NCBI GenBank assembly: GCA_947589545.1
Contig: CANQBA010000027.1
Location: 1 to 46,243, forward strand
From: an uncultured Oscillospiraceae bacterium
GTDB taxonomy: Bacteria > Bacillota > Clostridia > Oscillospirales > Oscillospiraceae
Direction: 5' to 3'
DNA length: 46,243 nucleotides
A model generated the notes under the pieces. The model was given only the letters and a program-made list of their open reading frames with translations. It was not told where the DNA came from and did no database searches. The position numbers and the translations under genes are program-made. Below, piece by piece: positions 25,076 through 32,914 of this stretch (positions are counted from its first letter, which is position 1; every line of letters starts with the position of its first letter).

Positions 25076-26206
25076 TCAGATTTTAAGTTTGTCAAGTCCA
25101 AGTTTCAGGGGCTTTCCATCCACGCCCTGCTTCATCCAATCGGCGCATATCACGCCGTCCACCGCTGTTGTAAACGCGGCACTGGAGCCGCAGAGACAGT
25201 GGACCGTCAATTCAGCCGCGGAGCTATTCTTGTCGGGCGTATCAAAAATGAAAACACTCAGGTTCGGTATGGCGCTTTGCAGTGTGTCCACCATTTCTCC
25301 CAGTTTTCGCTGGAAGCTGATACCCGCCTCCTTGTCCGGCTCCCAGCGGCCGTCCTCCAGGTACATCTCCACTTGCGTCAGGGCACAGTCGCGGGTGGAG
25401 CAGCAGTACATGATTTTTACATCAGGGCGGTTTTTGTGGAGGGCAAGAAGGCTGTCCGTGACGATCTCGCTTCCCGTGAGCCTCGCCGCAATTTCTTCAG
25501 GCGTTTTCCAAACATCCCTCGCCACCTTCTGCCAGTCGTAGTGCAGCATGGCACTGTCCACGCAAGCGGTGATGTCGTGGCAGTCGGGAAATGCCGATGC
25601 CACATCGTCGGTGAGGAGCGCCGTGGCAAATGCCCCCGCCGAAAAGCCTGTGACAAGGATCTTGTCCGGGTGCGGCACAAGCTCCTTGATTTTTTTGAGC
25701 AGAGCCCGGTAATTTGTGTATCCGTGGTGGTGCAGGACCGCGTTTTGCCCGTTTAAGTCCGTATAGCTTAAATCCCCGGTGCCACAGTGAAAATCCCCGG
25801 TGGCGTATGGGACAAAGAGCAGGCTCCAATCCCGGAAGGGACTCTTTTTCGACCTGCCGAAAGTGCCGACGCGGGGAATGATGTCACCGAAGCGCACATC
25901 GTCGGAGTAGAACATCTGCCCGGTGCCGCCGACCCGCTGGGGCCTTGCGGCGGTGTACTCGTCCACCGAAACTCCGCCGCCGGAGAAGCCAATGATCAGC
26001 TTGTTCTCTGAACCCAGCCGGATACAACCATGGTAGGGGGAACCATTGGCGCAGAGGGCGCCCTCTGGGAAGTATTCATAGTTCTTTCCAATCTTGGGGT
26101 CTGCGGGAAGATCCGGGAAGCGCGTGATGTCGATATAGGCACCAAGCAGGCGGTTGAACAGCGGCCAGCCGGATCTGTCTTCCTTCGGAGTTTCACGCTT
26201 GGACAT
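25076..26206 (-). CDS. Pectin-acetylesterase/Notum-like hydrolase (copy C, cytoplasmic)
   Basis: 376 residues from ATG 26206, which follows GGGAGGA and overlaps the end of the preceding hydrolase by 14 bp; the open frame continues upstream but without a site. Motifs: IGFSGGGVSVDEYTAA, FRDWSLLFVPYATGDFHCG, VLHHHGYTNYRALL, nucleophile GFSAGAF near 187 and ELTVHCLCGSSAAF near the end. It is closest in layout to copy B. No anchor. Three members of this family in one operon is notable, as bacterial gene clusters usually hold one or none. Confidence 0.83.
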   Translation of the reverse strand: MSKRETPKEDRSGWPLFNRLLGAYIDITRFPDLPADPKIGKNYEYFPEGALCANGSPYHGCIRLGSENKLIIGFSGGGVSVDEYTAARPQRVGGTGQMFYSDDVRFGDIIPRVGTFGRSKKSPFRDWSLLFVPYATGDFHCGTGDLSYTDLNGQNAVLHHHGYTNYRALLKKIKELVPHPDKILVTGFSAGAFATALLTDDVASAFPDCHDITACVDSAMLHYDWQKVARDVWKTPEEIAARLTGSEIVTDSLLALHKNRPDVKIMYCCSTRDCALTQVEMYLEDGRWEPDKEAGISFQRKLGEMVDTLQSAIPNLSVFIFDTPDKNSSAAELTVHCLCGSSAAFTTAVDGVICADWMKQGVDGKPLKLGLDKLKI

Positions 26207-27089
26207 TTTTCTTTCCTCCCATCTCATACAAACGCCGGGCCATATCCACCTTGTAACGGAAGCAGTCCTCACGCATCTTGTCCTGCTCCGGCTTCTCAGC
26301 GGCATTGTCGGTGCCAAAGCCGTGATAACCGTTTTGGTACATTTTCAGGTCAACCAGCTTTCCGTGCTCTTTCAGCCGGTCCGCGTAATATTCCCCTTGG
26401 GGATGGAGCGGGTCCTTTCCGCAGACGATGATGACCGCCGGAGCCACCTTGTCCAGCGTCTCATCCGACGCCTTCGCCGCCGGGGAGAGCACGTCGCTGT
26501 CCACAGGCATCTTCGGCGGACAAACCTCGAACATCAGCTTATACAGCTTGTCCCCCTCCGGGAAGTTGATTTTGATGCTCCCCGTGAAATCCAGAAACGG
26601 GACCTCCATGAGCTGTCCGGCAATACCGATCCCCTCTTTGGCCAGCATGATAGAGGCTCCCGCTGTGATGTGCCCACCGGCGCTTCCTCCAGAAAGGATG
26701 ATTTTATCAGCGTTGATCCCAAGCTGTCTGGCGTTCTTTTTGAGCCACTTGACTGTATCCACAATCTCCTCCTGGGGATAGGGGAAGCTCTGTTCATAAA
26801 GGCGCTTGTAATTGACATTGACCACGAAAGCACCCAGCTCCTTGGCCAGCCGGTAACAGTAGCGGTCGTCATCCACCGCGTCCATGCCGACCCATCCGCC
26901 GCCGTGTATCTGCACGAATACCGGCATATTCTCCCGCTTTTCGGGGTAATAGAATATAGCCTCCACCGGAGGTTTCCCATCGCGGGAAATGGAGGCCCGC
27001 TCGCCGATGACCGGGTCTGTTTTATAATGATCGTTTACCTTCTTCAGTCTTGCGGTGAAAACCACTCTTTTAATTCCAGAAAGCGCCAT
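26193..27089 (-). CDS. Cytoplasmic alpha/beta hydrolase (HSL-type esterase)
   Basis: 298 residues. QIHGGGW near 60, GGSAGGH near 131, an Asp in IIVCGKDPLHPQGEYY and a histidine in GYHGFG near 275 complete the esterase set. No membrane segment or signal peptide. ATG follows GGGAGC. It is the second gene of the large operon, 39 bp after the GPH transporter, which suggests that its substrate enters by that transporter. It resembles the hydrolase at 21021. Substrate unknown. Confidence 0.87.
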   Translation of the reverse strand: MALSGIKRVVFTARLKKVNDHYKTDPVIGERASISRDGKPPVEAIFYYPEKRENMPVFVQIHGGGWVGMDAVDDDRYCYRLAKELGAFVVNVNYKRLYEQSFPYPQEEIVDTVKWLKKNARQLGINADKIILSGGSAGGHITAGASIMLAKEGIGIAGQLMEVPFLDFTGSIKINFPEGDKLYKLMFEVCPPKMPVDSDVLSPAAKASDETLDKVAPAVIIVCGKDPLHPQGEYYADRLKEHGKLVDLKMYQNGYHGFGTDNAAEKPEQDKMREDCFRYKVDMARRLYEMGGKKNVQA

Positions 27090-27128
27090 TTTAAGCTCCC
27101 TTCGTTTCTTTCCCCTAATTGTGTTTGA

Positions 27129-28607
27129 TCAATACTTCCTGGACAGCCGCGCCTCGCACTCCTCGCGGGTGATGGCTCCGGCGTTGCATTTTGCCATCAG
27201 TTCAGCGTCCGAATCCTTCAGATTATAAAATGCATACAGCAGGATCGCGGCAATCCCAAAGCCGATGGCGGGGATAAGATAGCCGAGTCCCCAAAGGGCA
27301 TTCAAGGCAGTCTCAGATTGGGTGACGCCCTGGGCGGCGAGGTCAGCAAAGCTCTCCCCCTGCACTTCCTTCCAACCGTAAAAGGCCAGAATAACGAGTG
27401 TGATGGAGCCGACCACACCGCCGAAAGCCTTGTTGACGAAGGATTGCAGAGCGTAGAATATACCGGAGCAGTCTTTGCCGGTTTTATAGCGGGTATACTC
27501 GATGGTGTCAGGCGCGATATAGGTCCTGACCACCGCGATCAAGGCGTTGGGAATGGCGCACAGGCCCCCGACCACAATAAAGAATATCTTGTGCTCACGA
27601 CCAAAGAAGTAGATGATCAGCGATGCCGCCGTAATCAGAACAAAAATGAACGCCAACAGGTTGCGTTTGCCGAATTTGTCCGCCAGTTTGCCGCAGAAGC
27701 AACTCAGTATAAGTCCGGGCACAAAGCCGATAAGCATTACATAAGAAAAGACCATTGAGTCATGGAAAATGTAAAAGCCCAGGAAGCCCTCCACAGCGGT
27801 GCGGGTACAGAAAATGGTGGATACGATGATGGCGAGGAAATAAACCAAAATGTACTTGTTGGTGGTGACGCAGCGGAGCATATCCTTGATGGAGTATTTC
27901 TCCTGAGAACCTTCTACCTCCACATTTTTGAGCTCCGTATTGTGTTCCTTCACCTTAAAGACCATGGGGATCATAAGGATGAGGAAGATAACGGAACTGG
28001 TAATGGCTATGGTCTTGAGGGGGATGCCCACTTTTTCGCTCATCAGCGCGGTCACAACGATAGAGAAGCCGACGGCGGCCACTACAGAGATGACGCCCTT
28101 TACCGTCAAGATGCTGTTACGCTCCGAGGGGTCGTCGGTGAGAGTGGTGACAAGAGACTGCATGGGCACTTCGGTCAACGTACAGGTGAAATCGAACATC
28201 AAATATGTAACCAGGAACCAGATGATCTTCACGATGTCGGGACTGCCCTTGGGCATCATGAAAAAGAGAATGGTTGCCACGGGGAACGTCCAGAAGAATA
28301 GCCGATACCACGGCATATATTTTCCTTTCCCCGCCAGCTTTTTGAACAGCTTCCACTCGGTAATGTTGAATTTATCAATGATAAATCCAAACATAACATC
28401 GTCAACGGCGTCGATCATTTTGACGATAAAGATCGCCCCCGCAAGAGAGGCCATGTTTACCCCTTGAAATATCAGGAATGTGGTCATGTAGGTGTTGATC
28501 AACGCCGTACAGAACAGACGCGCGCTGTCGCCCAGGTAGTACCAGCTTTTCTCTGATCTGGAGAGCTGCCAGCCGGGGTGCTTTTTAACTTTTTCTCTTG
28601 TTGCCAT
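27129..28607 (-). CDS. GPH-type sugar:cation symporter (MFS superfamily)
   Basis: 492 residues with about 12 hydrophobic segments. FIVKMIDAVDDVMFGFIIDK near residue 55 and GKGKYMPWYRLFF near 90 are marks of the glycoside-pentoside-hexuronide symporter family, which imports glycosides with a cation. The open frame starts at 28703, but the -10 hexamer lies at 28708-28713, so a transcript would begin inside it. ATG 28607, after AAGGAGCGGAGGA, gives the normal family start (LSRSEKSWYYLGDSAR). It is the first gene of the long hydrolase operon and defines the probable uptake route for deacylated or partly acylated glycosides. Confidence 0.88.
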   Translation of the reverse strand: MATREKVKKHPGWQLSRSEKSWYYLGDSARLFCTALINTYMTTFLIFQGVNMASLAGAIFIVKMIDAVDDVMFGFIIDKFNITEWKLFKKLAGKGKYMPWYRLFFWTFPVATILFFMMPKGSPDIVKIIWFLVTYLMFDFTCTLTEVPMQSLVTTLTDDPSERNSILTVKGVISVVAAVGFSIVVTALMSEKVGIPLKTIAITSSVIFLILMIPMVFKVKEHNTELKNVEVEGSQEKYSIKDMLRCVTTNKYILVYFLAIIVSTIFCTRTAVEGFLGFYIFHDSMVFSYVMLIGFVPGLILSCFCGKLADKFGKRNLLAFIFVLITAASLIIYFFGREHKIFFIVVGGLCAIPNALIAVVRTYIAPDTIEYTRYKTGKDCSGIFYALQSFVNKAFGGVVGSITLVILAFYGWKEVQGESFADLAAQGVTQSETALNALWGLGYLIPAIGFGIAAILLYAFYNLKDSDAELMAKCNAGAITREECEARLSRKY

Positions 28608-28707
28608 TGTTCCTCCGCTCCTTAATTTAAATTTTGACAGCGCATACAGTTTGCTTGTAACACGGTCAATCGAGTAGGCAGAGATACTATCTTTTTCTGC
28701 CATTCTT

Positions 28708-28804
28708 ATTATAGTGGCAGAAACAACTTAAAAATATCCCGTTTTTTTGGAATAGAAATTGGTTGATTTTTGGGTCTGACTACTGCATTGTATAAGATGA
28801 CGAA
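28708..28804 (-). promoter_or_regulatory. Shared two-box promoter, copy driving transporter/hydrolase operon
   Basis: On the minus strand: box 1 TTCGTCATCTTATACAA (28804-28788), 21 bp, box 2 TCAACCAAT (28766-28758), 44 bp, -10 TATAAT (28713-28708). The -35 position is TATTTT, preceded by CGGG as in the GH2 copy. The resulting leader is about 95 nt to the ATG at 28607. Confidence 0.78.
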
Positions 28805-28822
28805 AAACAGGCTGTTTACAAT

Positions 28823-28928
28823 ATGGATTTTGATGTCTGCCAAAAGAGTAACTATATCAATAGAATCACACGGCTGAAAAAGGCTGGCATGGACGACCAA
28901 TTATTTGCTTACTTTAAAACACTCGACA
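28823..28928 (+). other. Possible truncated open frame between transporter promoter and degV
   Basis: A plus-strand frame begins MDFDVCQKSNYINRITRLKK and stays protein-like for about 34 codons until it meets the 3' end of degV on the other strand. There is no clear ribosome binding site. It may be the remnant of a gene lost when these segments were joined. I cannot name it, and chance is quite possible. Confidence 0.2.
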
Positions 28929-29767
28929 CTATTCTCCGCTCTCGAAGCCTACCAGGATTCCGCCCTTTTCCGCATAATAGGAACACAGGGCCAAATTGAC
29001 ACCAACGGATATGTCACAACCAGGCCAGGCGGCCTTTATCTTTTCGGCAAGGACAGTCGCTGCTTTTTTGTTGTCCGAATGGCGGATGCGAATCTTGCCA
29101 CCGGTGAAGCCCTCCTGATTGAGAAGCGTTATCAATGTTTGGAGCGCCGATTTTTCGCCCCGGCATTTGTGGAGAGGTTCCAGCTCACCATGAGAACTTG
29201 CCTTGCCCACGATGCGGATGCCGAGGAAGCCCGCAATCTTTGCAAGCGTTGGGTTGACCCTGCCGTTTCTGGCGAAATTGAGAAGAGATTCCAAGGAAAA
29301 AATCAGATGTGTGTGGTTGGAGTATTTCTGAATTTCCTCACAGATCTCATCAAAAGACTGACCGACACGGATAAGCTCCAAATATTTCTCCACAATCAGC
29401 TCAAGCTCCGGACCTGTGGTCAGGGAGTCCAGTATGAAAACACGGCGTTCGGGGTACTTTGCCATGTAATCCTCCGCCGCCACTTTTGCAGCGTTGTACG
29501 CGCCGGAGATGGTGCTGGTCAACGCAACGCCGAATACCTCTTTGGCGTCCCCGAAAGCGGCAAACCACTCGCCGGGACTGGGGCAGGCGGTACTTGACGG
29601 GCCGTTGAACGTGCGTATCTCGCTGAGCATAGTGGACACGTCGAGATCTTTGTTGTCCACATATTCCTTTCCATCGGCCATGTTTTCATGGGGACGGTGA
29701 CGATCTCCTGCATATCCAAACGACCAAGGTTCGCGGAGGAATCTACGACTATTCTCACATTATTCAT
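28929..29767 (-). pseudogene. DegV-family fatty-acid-binding protein gene with one frameshift
   Basis: DegV proteins bind fatty acids, in many cases supplying the fatty-acid kinase FakA. The N-terminus (MNNVRIVVDSSANL, ATG 29767 after GGGAGG) and the rest (GKEYVDNKDLDVSTM, TSTISGAYNAAKVAAEDY, FILDSLTTGPE) are in different frames. They join at an AAAAC run near 29683-29687, and one missing base would restore a normal 279-residue protein. I see no classic slippery heptamer, so mutation or a sequencing error is more likely than programmed frameshifting. It lies 17 bp after a small unknown gene and is divergent from a TetR regulator. Confidence 0.75.
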
Positions 29768-29784
29768 ATGTTCGCCTCCCTACA

Positions 29785-29973
29785 TCAAGTGCGGTAGATG
29801 ATACCCGCCATATCGGGGCCGCTGTTAATAAGGATCACAAAGCCCGCCTCGTAGTCCACAAAAGGAGACTTATCCATAGACAACGCTTTCAAAAGCTCCT
29901 CGTAAAGTTTTTCTCCATGCTTGTCATTGACTTTAACATCAAGCAGTGGTATAGTAAAAACTAAAATTGCCAT
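29785..29973 (-). CDS. Small unknown protein upstream of degV
   Basis: 62 residues, starting MAILVFTIPLLDVKVNDKHG and ending GPDMAGIIYRT. I do not recognise it. The ribosome binding site is weak. It lies directly downstream of a well-formed promoter (-35 TTGCTT, -10 TATAAT) and 17 bp ahead of degV, so it is likely transcribed with degV and controlled by the divergent TetR regulator. Confidence 0.5.
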   Translation of the reverse strand: MAILVFTIPLLDVKVNDKHGEKLYEELLKALSMDKSPFVDYEAGFVILINSGPDMAGIIYRT

Positions 29974-29981
29974 ATGCGACT

Positions 29982-30050
29982 AAAGTTGCTTATGCTATTA
30001 TAGACAATTTCCTTATCACAAGCAAGTGCCCACAGCGCGTAAGCAACTTT
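29982..30050. promoter_or_regulatory. Likely TetR operator pair around the degV-unit promoter
   Basis: Two inverted arms, AAAGTTGCTTATGC (29982-29995) and GCGTAAGCAACTTT (30037-30050), match at 13 of 14 positions. Between and over them lies a minus-strand promoter: -35 TTGCTT (30025-30020), 17 bp, -10 TATAAT (30002-29997). The left arm covers the expected transcription start. The adjacent divergent TetR gene is the natural candidate to bind. Confidence 0.55.
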
Positions 30051-30082
30051 TCGGCCAAAAAGTCGCACAGGGAGGAAGGTTC

Positions 30083-30598
30083 ATGGGAAACGCGATGACA
30101 ACGGATTTCCTTAAGGAATGCATGGCGGACTCGCTGCTGAAGCTTATGGAGAACAGTGATTTTTCAAAAATAACAGTAAATGAGATTGCGGCAGGAGCGA
30201 ATGTCAACCGCTCCACATGGTTTCGAAACTTCGACACGAAGATTAACGCTTTGACCTTCAAGTTGGTGCGCCTATGGGAGCGCTGGGCTGAGGAGCACAA
30301 GCTTGCCGAGCCGCGCAGGTACACTCCCGACAACGCTCTTGATTTTTTCCGTTTCAACTACGCATACCGTCGCATTCTCACCCAAATCTGTGTCTCCGGC
30401 CAGCAGACCGCCATCTACGATGCCTTCAATCAGGTTCTGACGCCCAGATTTTTCGAGGGAACCGACGAAACCTACGCAAACCGCTTCTACGCTTACGGTC
30501 TTTATGGTCTGTTGGAGGAGTGGATCCATCGTGATTTTCAGGAGAGTCCAGAGGAAATGACAAGGCTGTTTATGCAAAATATAGCCAACAGGTCGTGA
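30083..30598 (+). CDS. TetR-family transcriptional regulator
   Basis: 171 residues from ATG 30083, which follows GGGAGGAAGG; the open frame upstream is not supported. The N-terminal helix-turn-helix (ITVNEIAAGANVNRSTWFRNF near residues 31-51) is typical of TetR-like regulators, with a helical ligand domain after it ending in GLYGLLEEWIHRDFQESPEEM. It is divergent from the small gene/degV unit and separated by an inverted-repeat operator. It probably represses that unit and perhaps itself; the ligand is unknown. Confidence 0.85.
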   Translation: MGNAMTTDFLKECMADSLLKLMENSDFSKITVNEIAAGANVNRSTWFRNFDTKINALTFKLVRLWERWAEEHKLAEPRRYTPDNALDFFRFNYAYRRILTQICVSGQQTAIYDAFNQVLTPRFFEGTDETYANRFYAYGLYGLLEEWIHRDFQESPEEMTRLFMQNIANRS

Positions 30599-30782
30599 TA
30601 TATGATAGCATCAAAAGCGTTTTTTGCTTTCGTACCTACTTTATATCCTATGTTGCTTTTTCCTTCTCTGTAATGAGCTTTCTATTAGAGTGGGCCCTTC
30701 AAGGCGGTTCACAGTGAACCCACCCTCGGTTCAGCAAAAGCGCACAGTCGCCCCTTGGTGGGAAACTGTGCGCTTTTTGCGG
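30599..30782. other. Intergenic region at the left edge of the conjugative block
   Basis: No gene. It holds a perfect 15-bp palindrome GGTTCAC-A-GTGAACC (30706-30720) of unknown role, followed by a strong terminator hairpin. This is where chromosomal-type genes give way to ICE genes, so an element end or recombination point could be near, but no repeated attachment site can be shown inside the window. Confidence 0.35.
30734..30780 (-). terminator. Terminator after the ICE HTH gene
   Basis: Long inverted repeat GCAAAAGCGCACAGT / AACTGTGCGCTTTTTGC with a loop of about 15 nt. It starts a few bases after the stop of the HTH gene and is T-rich on both ends, so it may work in both directions. Confidence 0.75.
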
Positions 30783-31058
30783 TCACGGCGGTTTTGCTTT
30801 TTCGGAAATCGTGTAGAGATTGGAGGTGTGGCTCCCATTTTCTCTGTATCGGTAATCTTTTTGGAGATACCCGGCTTTTTCCAAGTCCGCAATCGCCCTC
30901 TTGACCGTGGAGCGGGAGAGGTGGAGGTCAGCGGCGATGGTGTTTATACCCGGCCAGCACTTGCTCTCAGCGTCGGAGCGGTCACGGAGGTACATATAGA
31001 CGGAGAGGGCGCGGTGAGAAAGCTCCGTGTCGGCGTAGATCGTTCCAAACAAGCTCAT
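30783..31058 (-). CDS. Small winged-helix/HTH protein of ICE backbone
   Basis: 91 residues. The segment NTIAADLHLSRSTVKRAIAD (about 40-59) is a helix-turn-helix of the HTH_36/replication-initiator-like kind, followed by EKAGYLQKDYRYRENG, a wing. Such small proteins are common next to the coupling protein in Clostridia ICEs. It is translationally coupled to the coupling protein gene by an ATGA overlap and followed by a terminator, so it ends the transfer operon. Exact function is unknown. Confidence 0.75.
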   Translation of the reverse strand: MSLFGTIYADTELSHRALSVYMYLRDRSDAESKCWPGINTIAADLHLSRSTVKRAIADLEKAGYLQKDYRYRENGSHTSNLYTISEKAKPP

Positions 31059-32914
31059 GTGCCGTCCCCTCCGCCGTCTAAGTTGTATGGAGTGGGCTTT
31101 GTATCCTCTGTGTAATCGGTTGTTTCAACGGCAGCCGTACTTTCTGCGGCCTTATCTGTATGGTTCGGAGCTTCTTTTTCAGCTTTCTGTTGCTCCTTCG
31201 CCTTGCGCTCAGATTGGTTTTGGCGGGGATAGTTTTCGGTTATGCTCCAAGCGAGGGACGACTTATCCGCGTAGGCTACCTTCCTGGCGGATTTCTCCGG
31301 TAGAATATAGGGCTTGCCGAAGCGGATGCCCCAATCGAGGTAAAGCCGGAGCTGTGTCTGGACAGGATGGAAGCCGGTTTTCATGACGATGAAGCTGCCC
31401 TTGGGAATGGCTTTCAATTCGTCAGCAGTCATCAGAGGCCGCTCCATCATCTGCAGAGACTCACTGGGGTCGTTTTTGCTCTTGGAGATGCTGCCGCTCA
31501 TCACCGTGCGGCTGCCGAGAGCCTTGGACAGCACCTCGGCGGTTTGGCTGTTGGGCGCGAAGCCGCCGAAGATGGTGTCTTGGCAGTTGTCGCAAACGAT
31601 TTCTGCACCTTCTTTACCATAGTTCTTTTCAAGCTGCGCCAGCGACTGGATGATAGGCACCAGCGTCAGCTTCCGGGAACGTCCGGCGCTGAACAGAGGG
31701 AGTATATCGAAGGGAGGCATTGTGCCGAGTTCATCGCAAAAGAAAACCACTCGGTTTTTGAGCTTGCCTCCGTTCTCGTCGGCTATAGCGAACAGCTCAC
31801 GGGACAGGTTCTGGATGAGCAGTCCGGCCATGAAGTTTTTGGTGCTGTCCTCCTCCGGGAGTATGAGGAAGATGGCGCATTTTTGCGAGGCAAAGGTCTC
31901 GGCATCGATGGCGCTCTCGAAGCACAGCACCTGCTCCAGCTCAGAATCCAGGAAGGCGTTGAGCCGGGACAGCACCGTGGACATGACCGAGGCCATGGCC
32001 TGATCCGCGCTGTTGAGGGCGGCTCCGGCAAACCACCGGGCCTTGTGTGTACCGGGGAGCTTATCCATGAGCTGGGCAAAGCCGTTCTTCTGATTGGGCC
32101 CCACCGGCGCCAGCAGATCTTGTATGAGCTTGAACACGCTGACGATGTGCCTCCGTTCCCGTGGGTCGTCCTCCGTGGGAGGCAGGAACTCAGCGAGGAG
32201 GAATACCACGGCGGTCAACAGTCCCTCTGCCGCATCGTAGAAGAATGCGTTCTGACCGTAGGTTGAGGCATCCCCATCCGGGTTGATAATGGTCTTGGCA
32301 AGTATCTTGGCGTACTTCTCCGCCTTGGCCTTCGCCGCCAGATTCTTGGGGTCGGCGCGGCTGACGTCCATATAGTGGTTGATGAGGGACAGCAGATTGA
32401 AGCCGTCTGACCGTGTGGGGTTGCGAAGGTCAATGACGGCCACCTTGTAGCCGTAGTATTTCGTGGCGACGGCTCCGTAGTTTCGGGCCAGGTCGCCCTT
32501 GGTGTCCAATGCCAGAAAACTCATCCCGCTGGCGCAGGCATACTCCAAATTGGGGTAGAGGAAGAAAGCAGTCTTGCCGATGCCGGACGCGCCGATCATC
32601 AGGCAGTGAACATCGTCGCAGTCCACCATGGCTGTGACAGTGCCCTTTTTGCCCTCGCTCCCAAGGATGAGCCCTTGGGCATCGGTGGGAAGCTCCTTCC
32701 CCTTACGCCAGAGAGCGGGCCGGAAGGCGACGTGGCGAAAGGCTTTTAGTATCTCACCCTTGGTCGCCCACCGCGCCGTTCCGTGCTGGCCGTCGCCCAC
32801 GGTGCGGGATTTTATGCCGTCCAAGGTGTAGTTGTGACTGAAAAACAGGATAGCGCCGAGGACGCATACCATCACGGCCACCGACGCGATCAGGGGCCAT
32901 ACATTACCGGCCAT
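31055..32914 (-). CDS. virD4: VirD4/TraG-type conjugal coupling protein
   Basis: 619 residues. Two N-terminal membrane helices (one near residues 5-25) precede the ATPase. Walker A is GASGIGKTAFF near 133 and Walker B FFCDELGTMPPFDILPLFSAG near 395; the segment PIIQSLAQLEKNYG follows. This is the DNA pump that connects the relaxosome to the mating channel. The C-terminal 60 residues are polar and of low complexity. ATG follows GGAGGTGA and overlaps the upstream gene by 25 bp. No type IV channel genes (VirB4, VirB6) are in the window, so they should lie elsewhere. Confidence 0.93.
   Translation of the reverse strand: MAGNVWPLIASVAVMVCVLGAILFFSHNYTLDGIKSRTVGDGQHGTARWATKGEILKAFRHVAFRPALWRKGKELPTDAQGLILGSEGKKGTVTAMVDCDDVHCLMIGASGIGKTAFFLYPNLEYACASGMSFLALDTKGDLARNYGAVATKYYGYKVAVIDLRNPTRSDGFNLLSLINHYMDVSRADPKNLAAKAKAEKYAKILAKTIINPDGDASTYGQNAFFYDAAEGLLTAVVFLLAEFLPPTEDDPRERRHIVSVFKLIQDLLAPVGPNQKNGFAQLMDKLPGTHKARWFAGAALNSADQAMASVMSTVLSRLNAFLDSELEQVLCFESAIDAETFASQKCAIFLILPEEDSTKNFMAGLLIQNLSRELFAIADENGGKLKNRVVFFCDELGTMPPFDILPLFSAGRSRKLTLVPIIQSLAQLEKNYGKEGAEIVCDNCQDTIFGGFAPNSQTAEVLSKALGSRTVMSGSISKSKNDPSESLQMMERPLMTADELKAIPKGSFIVMKTGFHPVQTQLRLYLDWGIRFGKPYILPEKSARKVAYADKSSLAWSITENYPRQNQSERKAKEQQKAEKEAPNHTDKAAESTAAVETTDYTEDTKPTPYNLDGGGDGT

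Noticed and set aside
29675-29692. Programmed ribosomal frameshift in degV
   Set aside because: There is no classic slippery heptamer or following stem that I can see, and DegV proteins are not known to need one; mutation or a sequencing error is simpler.
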